The notes under the pieces are model-generated. The model was not told the origin of the DNA and searched no databases. It was given only the letters and a program-made list of their open reading frames with translations. Made by a program: the position numbers and the translations under genes. Below are positions 18,494-26,319 of a DNA stretch of 64,000 nucleotides, in pieces. Source of the DNA: G963668605 sp963668605. GTDB lineage: Bacteria; Acidobacteriota; Terriglobia; Bryobacterales; Bryobacteraceae. Each line of letters opens with the position of its first letter. Position 1 is the stretch's first letter. Location of the stretch: NCBI GenBank assembly GCA_963668605.1, contig OY764903.1, forward strand, positions 3,100,001 through 3,164,000, in the 5' to 3' direction.

Positions 18494-20359
18494 ATCGGGT
18501 CGAGTGCCGAGGATTGCGCCCCGGCACCCTCCCACACCACCGGACGTGCGGTTTTCCGCATCCGGCGGTTGAACCCGGCGACGTTACTGCGTGGCAAGAT
18601 CCGATGGAAACAGGAAGCCGTACCTTCGTAAAACCGATTTGCTCAGTGCGTTTTGCAGCACGGGTTCTTTGGCCACTGCCCAAGCGCCGCGGCTACTGCC
18701 CGCGACACCAAGATCGCGACCGCTGATCCCCAGTCGACGCAACCGTCGAAGCCGGCCTCGTCGGTCGTGCCATCTCAACCAGAAGCATTTCCGGATGTGC
18801 CTGCGCCCCCAAGCTTCCAGGTCCCGCAGTGGCCTCCGTACTTCGGCCAGTTGGAAGTAACCCCACCAGCCTCGCACGTACCGGCCCCACTCATCGCGCA
18901 GTTGGTTGCTGCTGCGACTGCGGCGGCCATCCCACATCTGCCTCACCTTTGCCTTGAGTCGCTCCAGGCTTTCCGGTGCGATTCCGATCCGCTTCTTGCG
19001 ATCCAGTCGAAAGCCCAGAAACTTGCGTTCCCAGACCCTCCCCGTTCCGCTCTTGGCGGTGTTCACCTGCAAGCGCAGATGCTTCTCGATCCAGCCCTGT
19101 ACCGAAGCCAGCGTCCGTTCCGCCGCCGCTTGACTGCCTACGTAGATATTGCAGTCATCCGCATACCGGCAGAATCGGTGCCCTCTTCGTTCCAGTTCCT
19201 TGTCGAGCGCATCCAGATAGATATTGGCCAGCAGCGGAGACAGCGGCCCGCCTTGCGGCGTGCCCTCCTCACTGGCTTCCACCAACCCGTCCACCATCGC
19301 TCCCCGCCGCAGGAATTTCCCAATCAAATGCAACACCCGTTTGTCCCGGATCACTGGCGCGACCCGGCCCATAAGAATGTCGTGATTGACGTGGTCGAAG
19401 AACTTCGTGATGTCTAGATCCACCACCCAGTCCTTCCCTCCCTGCGCATATTGCTGTGCGGCTCGCACGGCGTCCTGTGCGCTGCGCCCCGGCCGGAATC
19501 CGTAACTGTGCCCGCTGAATTGCGGATCGAAGACCGGTGTCAGCACTTGCAATAACAACTGCTGTATGAACCGGTCCTGTACCGTCGGGATGCCCAGTGT
19601 CCGCGTGCCCCCGCTTGGCTTCGGTATCTCTACCCGCCTCACGGGGCTTGGAACGTAGGTCCCCTTCAGGAGTTTGTCTTTGAGGATCCACCAGTTTGCC
19701 TTCAGGTGCGGTCCCAGTTGGGCCGTAGTCATCCGATCAATGCCAGCCGCGCCCTGGTTGCGTTTTACCGCCTTCAGGGCGGACTCGCAATTCTCGTCCG
19801 CCACGACCGTTTCCATCAAAGTCTCGTACATTGCTCTCCGTCGAAAGGTTCGCGAAGCCCAGCATGGTCTCTCCGCAGTAGGTTCCCGGCGGCTGCACCG
19901 CCTCTTCCTCCCGCACTCACGAGTTGGCTACCGTAGTTGTTGCGCTCGTGATTCGAGTCCTCATATTTCGCCGCTCTTCAGTTCCTTCTCTAGCTCCGTT
20001 CCTTGGTTCTTCGGCCCTTCGCTCCACCGCCGTTACGCGGCTTCTCGGCTACTACGGCCTCTGCTGACTTCTCTCCCGCTCTCGCCGGAGAGATCTCCCC
20101 AGGTAAGGTGCAAAATCTGTCCCCTCGCGCCGACTGGCTCTACCTGATGCGTCTTGATGACCTTTGGGCTTCGCTGTTCAACGCCAACTTGCCGCCCGCA
20201 CCCGGCCTCACTGCCAGTTCGTGTTCCTACGGTCGAAGGTTTGCTACGCGCTGCTTTCAGCTTCGCCTCGCGGCTACGCCTTGCGTTTCGCTACGGTTGC
20301 CGTCATCGGCTCCGATTGGCTCCTTTCATCCAATTAGATTCTGCCCATGCTGGGCACAC
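18494..20359 (-). mobile_element. Group IIC intron copy D, diverged relative (1866 bp)
   Basis: A fourth intron, related to A-C but clearly diverged. The 5' end is GTGTGCCCAGCATGGGCA at 20359 and the 3' end ...CCCGAT at 18494. Domain V is identical to copy A, while domain VI differs (a hairpin around GGCACTCG). The maturase is intact. Its 5' exon is not a REP-like repeat but the terminator-like hairpin of glpK at 20367-20384, seven bases from the splice site, the classical class IIC landing site. Most of it differs from copy A at many positions, but 19409-19633 is identical to 1650-1874. Confidence 0.92.
18584..19831 (-). CDS. ltrA: Group II intron reverse transcriptase/maturase (diverged copy)
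   Basis: 415-residue intron protein closely related to that at 822-2072, with substitutions mainly in the first 45 residues (VVADENCESALKAVKRNQGA), in the 'DGLVEASEEGTPQGG' segment and in the C-terminal maturase half. RT motifs and RYADD are intact, and there is no endonuclease domain. The stretch coding for WWILKDKLLKG through DWVVDLDI is essentially unchanged in protein and, for 225 bp, identical in DNA to copy A. The frame is complete, so the intron should be self-sufficient. Confidence 0.93.
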   Translation of the reverse strand: MYETLMETVVADENCESALKAVKRNQGAAGIDRMTTAQLGPHLKANWWILKDKLLKGTYVPSPVRRVEIPKPSGGTRTLGIPTVQDRFIQQLLLQVLTPVFDPQFSGHSYGFRPGRSAQDAVRAAQQYAQGGKDWVVDLDITKFFDHVNHDILMGRVAPVIRDKRVLHLIGKFLRRGAMVDGLVEASEEGTPQGGPLSPLLANIYLDALDKELERRGHRFCRYADDCNIYVGSQAAAERTLASVQGWIEKHLRLQVNTAKSGTGRVWERKFLGFRLDRKKRIGIAPESLERLKAKVRQMWDGRRSRSSNQLRDEWGRYVRGWWGYFQLAEVRRPLRDLEAWGRRHIRKCFWLRWHDRRGRLRRLRRLGISGRDLGVAGSSRGAWAVAKEPVLQNALSKSVLRRYGFLFPSDLATQ

Positions 20360-20366
20360 GTTGGTT

Positions 20367-20384
20367 GCGGAACCGGGGTTCCGC
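20367..20384 (-). terminator. Terminator-like hairpin after glpK, target of intron D
   Basis: GCGGAACC (20367-20374) and GGTTCCGC (20377-20384) form a perfect 8-bp stem with a 2-base loop, 13 bases after the glpK stop codon. The bases that would hold a U-tract are now AACCAAC followed by intron D, so the insertion lies where the tail of a terminator would be. Confidence 0.7.
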
Positions 20385-20397
20385 CCTCGGTCCCCTG

Positions 20398-21885
20398 CTA
20401 CTGTTCCCAGTTGCGTGAACGCTCCACCGCGCGCTTCCACTCGCCGCGCAGACTGGACGCTGTGGCGCGGTCCATGGCGGGTTCGAAGCGCCGATCCGCG
20501 CGCCACTGCCGCGTGATCGCCGTGCGGTCTTTCAGAACACCGGTCGCGATGCCCGCGAGGAACGCGGCGCCGAGAGCCGTTGTTTCGCTGACGGCACAGC
20601 GCACGACCGGCACTCCGAGCAGATCCGCCTGGAACTGCATCAGCAGATTGTTGCCCGACGCACCGCCGTCGACCCGCAACTCGGCCAGGCCAATACCCGC
20701 GTCGGCGTGCATCGCCTCGAGCAGATCGGCCACCTGGAACGCTATGGATTCGAGCGCCGCGCGGGCGATGTGTGCGGCTGTGGATCCGCGCGTCAATCCA
20801 AGAATCGCTCCGCGGGCGTGCGAGTCCCAGTGCGGCGCGCCCAGCCCGGCAAAAGCCGGCACGAGAAACACGCCGCCGTTATCGGGCACCGACAGGGCCA
20901 GCGGCTCAATTTCGGGAGCGCTGCGGATCAGGCCGAGTCCGTCGCGGACCCATTGCACAACGGCGCCGCCTATGAACACGCTGCCTTCCAGCGCATACTC
21001 GGTCTTGCCGTCATAGCGCCAGGCCACAGTGGTCAACAGATTATTGTGCGAAGTCACCGCCGTTTCTCCGGTGTTCTGGAGCATAAAACATCCAGTGCCA
21101 TACGTGTTCTTGGTAAGTCCCGGTGAGAAACAGGCTTGCCCGAAGAGCGCGGCCTGCTGATCGCCCGCGATTCCGGCGATGGGCAGCCCGCCCGAAAGCA
21201 GCGGGTGCGAGACTTCGCCATACACTTCGCTCGAGTCGCGCACGGCAGGAAGAACGCTGCGGGGCACATGGAACAACTGCAACAATTCGTCGTCCCAATC
21301 GCCGCTGTGAATATTGAACAGCATGGTGCGCGAGGCGTTGCTCGCATCGGTCACATGCACGCGCCCTTGCGTCAGGTTCCAGATCAGCCACGAGTCGACC
21401 GTGCCGAAGGCAAGCCGGCCGGCTTCGGCTCGCGTACGCGCTCCCTCGACATTGTCGAGAATCCAGCGTAGTTTCGTGGCCGAGAAATAGGGATCGAGGC
21501 GCAGGCCGGTCTTGGCCTGAATCGCGGGCTCGTCGCCGGCAGCTTTGTACGCATCGCAAAGCGCGGCTGTGCGCCGGTCCTGCCAGACGATTGCGTTGTA
21601 GACCGGCTCGCCCGTCTCGCGATCCCACACGATGGTCGTCTCGCGCTGGTTGGTGATACCGATCGCCGCGATCTCCTTCGGCGCGATATTCTTCTGGCTC
21701 AGTGCTTCGACGGCGACGGAAATCTGCGAAGACCAGATTTCGCGCGGATCGTGTTCCACCCATCCGGCCTGCGGAAAGATCTGGCGGAACTCCGTTTGTG
21801 CCAGGGAGCGAATTGCGCCCGTACTATCGAAGACGATGGCGCGCGAACTGGTAGTGCCCTGGTCGAGTGCAAGCAAATATGACAT
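20398..21885 (-). CDS. glpK: Glycerol kinase
   Basis: 495-residue FGGY-family kinase phosphorylating glycerol to glycerol-3-phosphate with ATP. The N-terminal ATPase motif is LLALDQGTTSSRAIVFDSTG, followed by ITNQRETTIVWDRETGEPVY and the C-terminal GGASGNNLLMQFQADLLGVP signature. The frame is open seven codons earlier, but ATG 21885 gives MSYLLALDQGTT, follows GGGAGA, and shares its A with the stop codon of the upstream hydrolase (TAATG). No glycerol facilitator or glpD is visible nearby. Confidence 0.95.
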   Translation of the reverse strand: MSYLLALDQGTTSSRAIVFDSTGAIRSLAQTEFRQIFPQAGWVEHDPREIWSSQISVAVEALSQKNIAPKEIAAIGITNQRETTIVWDRETGEPVYNAIVWQDRRTAALCDAYKAAGDEPAIQAKTGLRLDPYFSATKLRWILDNVEGARTRAEAGRLAFGTVDSWLIWNLTQGRVHVTDASNASRTMLFNIHSGDWDDELLQLFHVPRSVLPAVRDSSEVYGEVSHPLLSGGLPIAGIAGDQQAALFGQACFSPGLTKNTYGTGCFMLQNTGETAVTSHNNLLTTVAWRYDGKTEYALEGSVFIGGAVVQWVRDGLGLIRSAPEIEPLALSVPDNGGVFLVPAFAGLGAPHWDSHARGAILGLTRGSTAAHIARAALESIAFQVADLLEAMHADAGIGLAELRVDGGASGNNLLMQFQADLLGVPVVRCAVSETTALGAAFLAGIATGVLKDRTAITRQWRADRRFEPAMDRATASSLRGEWKRAVERSRNWEQ

Positions 21886-23204
21886 TAATTCTCCCTGTGA
21901 ATCCACTTCGCAATTTCGTCGATCACTTCCGCGGCGACGTGGCCCGGCTTCTGGTATTCAACGGGACTGCTCTTGCCCTCGCCGGCCATGAAGAGGTGAT
22001 TCAGCGCGGGAAAGGCTCGGAAGCTCGCGTCCTTGCGTTCCGCCAATCCCGCCTTCCAGACTGCGAACTCCTTCATCGTGACCTGGTAGTCGCGCCCGCC
22101 CTGAAGGATCAGCACCGGCAGCGCCAACTGCTTTGCTGTCGCGATCGGATCGTAGGCGCGCAGATCGAGAATATAGGGCGGCCACATGCCGAGCAGCGGC
22201 CCGCCGGCATCCTCGCCTGGCTTCAGGCGTTTGATCTTCTCGACTACGGCACGCAGTTCTTCGAGTTGAGTGCGCTGCACCTCGGAAACCTGCGGCTGTA
22301 AGGAAACGATATACTCCGATTGCTCGATCACGGCATCTTCGAGAGAGCGCGTGTTGCCCGCCAGAATCACGAGCCCCGCAAGGTGACCGTCCTGCTTCGC
22401 GATGCGCGGCGCAAGATGTCCGCCGAGGCTGTGTCCCAGCACAAACACGCGCTTCGGATCGATTTCAGGCTGCTTGCGCAGCAGCGTGGCCGCCAGCACG
22501 GCGTCATCGACGCTCTCTTCCTGCACGGTCAGGTTTTTCATCGCGGCCATGCGCGCGCCGTGAACTTTTGTGCGTTTGTCGTAGCGCAAAACCGCAATGC
22601 CGCGCGAAGAGAGACCCTCGGCGAGATCCTGGAAAGGCCTGTTGGGACCGATGCGCTCATCACGATCGTTGGGACCCGAGCCATGCACAAGCACAATAGC
22701 CGGAAATGGGCCCTTGCCGTTGGGGATCGTGAGTGTGCCTGGGAGTTTCCATTCGCCTTCGCCAACGATCACTTCGCGCGCCTGGAAAGCATCGGGCTTA
22801 GCATAGGCGGGCGGCGTCCACGCCGTTGCGGGCCGCTCGCCCGGCTGGAAGTAGATTCCCGCCACCTGCCCGGCCTCGTTCAACGTAATCCGGAAATTCA
22901 CGGACGCGGCAGCGAAGTGTCCGGGCAGCACGACCACGCTGAATTGCCCTGTCTTCTCGACCGTGGGCGTACCGAACGATTGTGGCGCGCCGAGTTGCTT
23001 GAGATTCGGCCCAACCTGATCGCGCAAAACGGCGAGCGTCAAACCTTTCTTCACTTCCGGCGTGAAGGTCTCGATCAGTTCGGTGTATTTTTCCGTCAGC
23101 AGAAGATCCACGATCTCTCGCACCCGCACAGCAGGCGCCTTGGCGGGCTGCGCCGTGGCGCAGAGAGCCGCTAGAAAGACGATGCAACCTCCGCGAAAGA
23201 ACAT
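21885..23204 (-). CDS. Secreted alpha/beta hydrolase with DUF3887-like N-terminal domain
   Basis: 439-residue protein with a signal peptide (MFFRGGCIVFLAALCATAQP). Residues ~25-135 resemble the DUF3887 domain (small mixed alpha/beta, 'IVDLLLTEKYTELIETFTPE'). The rest is an alpha/beta hydrolase: oxyanion strand IVLVHGSGPNDRDE, nucleophile elbow LGHSLGGHLAP, acid in LQGGRDYQV, and final His in ALNHLF. An esterase or similar role is likely. It overlaps glpK by one base (TAATG), suggesting co-translation; an ester whose product includes glycerol would make sense but is inference. Confidence 0.85.
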   Translation of the reverse strand: MFFRGGCIVFLAALCATAQPAKAPAVRVREIVDLLLTEKYTELIETFTPEVKKGLTLAVLRDQVGPNLKQLGAPQSFGTPTVEKTGQFSVVVLPGHFAAASVNFRITLNEAGQVAGIYFQPGERPATAWTPPAYAKPDAFQAREVIVGEGEWKLPGTLTIPNGKGPFPAIVLVHGSGPNDRDERIGPNRPFQDLAEGLSSRGIAVLRYDKRTKVHGARMAAMKNLTVQEESVDDAVLAATLLRKQPEIDPKRVFVLGHSLGGHLAPRIAKQDGHLAGLVILAGNTRSLEDAVIEQSEYIVSLQPQVSEVQRTQLEELRAVVEKIKRLKPGEDAGGPLLGMWPPYILDLRAYDPIATAKQLALPVLILQGGRDYQVTMKEFAVWKAGLAERKDASFRAFPALNHLFMAGEGKSSPVEYQKPGHVAAEVIDEIAKWIHREN

Positions 23205-23229
23205 AGGCTCATCATACGACTCCGGCAGG

Positions 23230-23529
23230 CTATCGCGAGTGCTTATAGATCAGTTCGACCAGTTCCTCATACATCGCATCGGCACGCACGGGGTCACCCG
23301 ACGCGATCGCTTTCGTTGCACAGTGCTTCAGATGATTGCGCATCAACGCGCGTCCCACCGCACGCAACGCTTCATGCACGGAGGAGATCTGCATCAGGAT
23401 GTCGGCGCAATAGCGCTCTTCCTCCACCATCTTCTGCAGGCCGCGCACCTGCCCTTCAATGCGGCGCAGACGCCGCAGGTTCGAGTCTTTCGTCGCACAA
23501 TCGACGGCGACTGCTTTCTTCTGTGTCAC
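23230..23529 (-). CDS. csoR: Copper-sensing repressor, CsoR family
   Basis: 99-residue all-helical repressor. RRIEGQVRGLQKMVEEERYC is the family signature. The Cu(I) ligands are Cys41, His66 and Cys70, and their spacing (24 residues between Cys and His, three between His and Cys) is exactly that of Mycobacterium CsoR. Copper binding would release it from DNA upstream of copZ. The ATG overlaps the copA stop (ATGA), so the operon is copZ-copA-csoR with the repressor last, giving autoregulation. Confidence 0.92.
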   Translation of the reverse strand: MTQKKAVAVDCATKDSNLRRLRRIEGQVRGLQKMVEEERYCADILMQISSVHEALRAVGRALMRNHLKHCATKAIASGDPVRADAMYEELVELIYKHSR

Positions 23530-25718
23530 TTTGCACTCTCCGTTCCAATCAGCCGCACACGGCGCAGCCGCAGACTATTAGCAACAACACTCACAGAACT
23601 GAGCGCCATCGCCGCACTGGCGATAATCGGGCTCAGCAGAATTCCAAAGGCCGGGTAGAGCGCTCCCGCCGCGATGGGAATGCCGATCGCGTTATAGGCG
23701 AAGGCCCAGAACAGATTCTGCTTCATCACAGTCATGGTCTGGCGCGAGAGGTCAATCGCCGCCGCCACCGATCGCGGATCGCTGCGCATCAATGTGACAT
23801 CAGCGGCCTCGCTGGCTGCATCCGAGCCGGACGCCATCGCAATACCGACATCCGCTTGCGCCAAGGCCGGCGCGTCGTTGACGCCATCGCCCACCATCGC
23901 CACAACGGCCCCGCCAGTCTGCAATCGGCGTATCTCCGCCAATTTACCTTCAGGAAGCACGCCGGCCACGACGTCCTCGATGCCCAACTCGGAGGCGACG
24001 GCGCGCACTGTCTCCTCGCGGTCGCCGCTCAGCAGCACAGGCCGGATCCCCATTCGAACAAACGTTTGAATGGATTCTGCGGCCGTCGGCTTGACCGGGT
24101 CCGCGACAGCAAGAACCGCTTCGGCGCGCCCATCGACGGCAATCATCAGGATGGTCTTGCCTTCGCGCGCAAATTGCGCAGCGGCGCCGGCGAGTGCGTC
24201 GGTCGAAACAGCGTGCTGCGCCAGCCAGTCTGCGTTTCCGGCCAACACGTGGCGGCCCGCCACGCGACCTTCGGCTCCGCGCCCGGGCGTCGATGAAAAA
24301 TCCTCGACGGTCAGCGGCTGGAGTTGTAACGCGGCTGCGTATTGTAGAACCGCATGAGCGAGCGGATGCTCGGAGCGGCTCTCAACCGCCGCAGCCAATT
24401 CGATGATTTCGTTCGCGGGCAAGCCGCCAGTTGTCGCAATGCCAGTCACTGCAGGCCGGCCCTCGGTGAGAGTGCCGGTCTTATCGAGCACCACTACCGT
24501 GACGCCGTGCAACTTCTCGAGCGCTTCGCCGCCCTTGATGAGAATGCCGTGCGCCGCACCGGTTCCACTGGCCACCATCATCGCCGTTGGGACTGCGAGG
24601 CCCATCGCGCAGGGACACGCGATGACGAGCACCGCAACAGCCGCGCGGATCGCATGGGCAAACGATGGCTGCGCAGGAAACAAGTACCAGGCCAAGAATG
24701 TAGCGATCGCTATGAGCACAACGACCGGCACAAACACCGCGCTGATTCGATCCGCCAGCCGCTGCACGGGCGCGCGGGAACCCTGCGCTTCGCGCATCAA
24801 CCTGACGATCCGCGCGAGCGTGCCCTCGGAGCCGCGCGCCGTCGCTCGGAAACGGAAACTGCCGGTCGCGTTGATGGTTCCCCCGATCACGAGATCGCCG
24901 GGCTCCTTTGCGACCGGAATCGACTCTCCCGTCAACATGGATTCGTCCACCGCGCTAGCGCCTTCGATCAGCACGCCGTCGACGGCAATCTTTTCGCCCG
25001 GACGAACGACAATCACATCGCCGATTCGCAGTGTTTCCACGGGCAGATCCGACTCTACGCCGTCGCGCAGAACTCGCGCCGTGCGCGGTTGCAACGAGAT
25101 CAACGCGCGCAACGCCGCCGTGGCCCGCCGCTTGGCGCGGCTTTCGAGCATGCGGCCCAGCAGCACGAGAGCGATGATCGTGATTACGACTTCAAAGTAG
25201 CCTTCGTGCGAAGCGAGCGAAAACAGAAAGGCTGATCCGGTCCCAAGCGCGATCAGCGAGTTCATGTCAGCCGTGGCGTGCCGCGCCGCGCTCCAGGCGC
25301 GCACGAAGAAATCGCGTCCCGCCCAAAGCAGCACGAACGCAGCCATAGCCATCTCGAGATAGCGCATTGAATGCCCCAGCGGCATCAGAATGAACATTGC
25401 GACAAAAGCCAGCGCCAGGCTGACGAACGCCTTGCGCCGCAGATCGCGAAACGCGGCTTCGTCCGCGCGGTCTCGCGACTCCTGCTCGTCGAGAACGCTG
25501 GCGCCTGGCGCGACCAGTTCGGCCTCGTAGCCGCTATCGCGCACAATGGCGACAAGCGCTTCGGGTGTTGTGGCCTGCGTGTCGAAGGTAACCGTGGCTT
25601 CGGCTGCGAGCAGATTCACAACCGCGTCCTGCACGCCGGGCGCAGCGGCGAGAGTTCGCTGCACATACGACTGACAGGCGGCGCAGGTCATGCCCTGCAC
25701 CGGAAAGGTGACCTTCAC
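23526..25718 (-). CDS. copA: Copper-exporting P-type ATPase
   Basis: 730-residue P1B-type ATPase exporting Cu(I). One N-terminal heavy-metal domain carries GMTCAACQSYVQ. The A-domain has LTGESIPVAKEPGD, the metal-transport helix has VIACPCAMGLAVP (CPC near residue 367), the phosphorylation motif is VLDKTGTLTEG (near 409), and SEHPLAHAV and GDGVNDAPALAQADVGIAMA (near 609) follow. The length is typical of single-HMA CopA. It overlaps copZ and csoR by ATGA on both sides. Confidence 0.95.
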   Translation of the reverse strand: MKVTFPVQGMTCAACQSYVQRTLAAAPGVQDAVVNLLAAEATVTFDTQATTPEALVAIVRDSGYEAELVAPGASVLDEQESRDRADEAAFRDLRRKAFVSLALAFVAMFILMPLGHSMRYLEMAMAAFVLLWAGRDFFVRAWSAARHATADMNSLIALGTGSAFLFSLASHEGYFEVVITIIALVLLGRMLESRAKRRATAALRALISLQPRTARVLRDGVESDLPVETLRIGDVIVVRPGEKIAVDGVLIEGASAVDESMLTGESIPVAKEPGDLVIGGTINATGSFRFRATARGSEGTLARIVRLMREAQGSRAPVQRLADRISAVFVPVVVLIAIATFLAWYLFPAQPSFAHAIRAAVAVLVIACPCAMGLAVPTAMMVASGTGAAHGILIKGGEALEKLHGVTVVVLDKTGTLTEGRPAVTGIATTGGLPANEIIELAAAVESRSEHPLAHAVLQYAAALQLQPLTVEDFSSTPGRGAEGRVAGRHVLAGNADWLAQHAVSTDALAGAAAQFAREGKTILMIAVDGRAEAVLAVADPVKPTAAESIQTFVRMGIRPVLLSGDREETVRAVASELGIEDVVAGVLPEGKLAEIRRLQTGGAVVAMVGDGVNDAPALAQADVGIAMASGSDAASEAADVTLMRSDPRSVAAAIDLSRQTMTVMKQNLFWAFAYNAIGIPIAAGALYPAFGILLSPIIASAAMALSSVSVVANSLRLRRVRLIGTESAK

Positions 25719-25927
25719 GACTGCGGCTCCACGGGATATCCGGCCTCGCCGAGCGCACTGGCGATTGCAGCTTCAGAGGTTCGGGCAGGATCGAAGCGAA
25801 GCTTGGCCGAGCCAACATCGACAGTGTCGACCTGCACACCGTCGATCGCCTGAAGCGCTTTCGTAACGCGCGCCACGCAATGGCCACACGACATTCCCGT
25901 AATCTTCAAGGTTGTTTGCATCTCCAT
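25715..25927 (-). CDS. copZ: Copper chaperone CopZ, HMA domain
   Basis: 70-residue single heavy-metal-associated domain, with LKITGMSCGHCVARVTKALQ holding the Cys14/Cys17 pair that carries Cu(I) to CopA. The fold length (~68 residues) is normal. An ATG two codons later (25921) is an alternative start. First gene of the copper operon, with the putative CsoR operator directly upstream. Confidence 0.92.
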   Translation of the reverse strand: MEMQTTLKITGMSCGHCVARVTKALQAIDGVQVDTVDVGSAKLRFDPARTSEAAIASALGEAGYPVEPQS

Positions 25928-25932
25928 GTCTA

Positions 25933-25975
25933 ATACCCTCCACCCCTATCGTAGCACATACCCCCTGCCCCTATC
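25933..25975 (-). promoter_or_regulatory. Putative CsoR operator/promoter of copZ-copA-csoR
   Basis: Two direct copies of an 18-mer, ATACCCTCCACCCCTATC (25933-25950) and ATACCCCCTGCCCCTATC (25958-25975), 15 of 18 identical and 25 bp apart, lie within 50 bp of the copZ start. The G-tracts flanked by TA (ATAGGGG...GGGTAT on the coding strand) are the style of sequence CsoR proteins bind. A TACGAT hexamer between them could be a -10 box. Confidence 0.55.
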
Positions 25976-26058
25976 TGACTTTGAGTCGGCCGAGCGCGAA
26001 AGATGTTTCAATTCCTCTGAAACCACTTGGAACGCTCCCCTGACATCGGTGAACAGTA

Positions 26059-26100
26059 GTGGAATCGTAGCCTCCGGTCGCTATTGCTCCCGGCACCGTT
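26059..26100. repeat. REP-like palindromic repeat
   Basis: GTGGAATCGTA followed by GCCTCCGGTCGCTATTGCTC and CCGGCACCGTT. It is a single arm of the composite repeat in the orientation whose reverse complement ends AGCGACCGGAGGC. Confidence 0.8.
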
Positions 26101-26138
26101 ATCAGGTACAGCGATCCGAATGATGCAGATGCGTTTGC

Positions 26139-26224
26139 AGTGCCGCGAGCGCAAGCGACCGGAGGCGGGAATACTTCAACATAGTGGAATCGCAGCCTCC
26201 GGTCGCTAGCGCTTCCGGCACCGT
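26139..26224. repeat. Composite REP/BIME-like element with two inverted arms
   Basis: The left arm AGTGCCGCGAGCGCAAGCGA with CCGGAGGC ends at 26166. A spacer GGGAATACTTCAACATAGTG GAATCGCA follows, then the inverted right arm GCCTCCGGTCGCTAGCGCTT with CCGGCACCGTT (26194-26224). This is an empty version of the site occupied by intron C. Sequence before and after (GATCCG...GCAGATGCGTT) recurs about 150 bp apart, so this region has also undergone an older tandem duplication with 26059-26138. Confidence 0.82.
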
Positions 26225-26319
26225 TATGAGGTGTGGCGCGAGGAGTGGGGATCCGGTTGAGGCAGATGCGTTCGAGGCACAACGACCGGAAATCAGGTTT
26301 GTTTGCACAAGAGTGACCC

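Noticed and set aside
18494..18572. Treating intron D as a degenerate or dead copy
   Set aside because: Domain V, the 5' end and a full RT/maturase frame with YADD are all intact.
26059..26224. Possible CRISPR array because of repeated ~30-bp units
   Set aside because: Repeats are inverted rather than direct, spacing is irregular, spacers are themselves conserved, and no cas genes are present.
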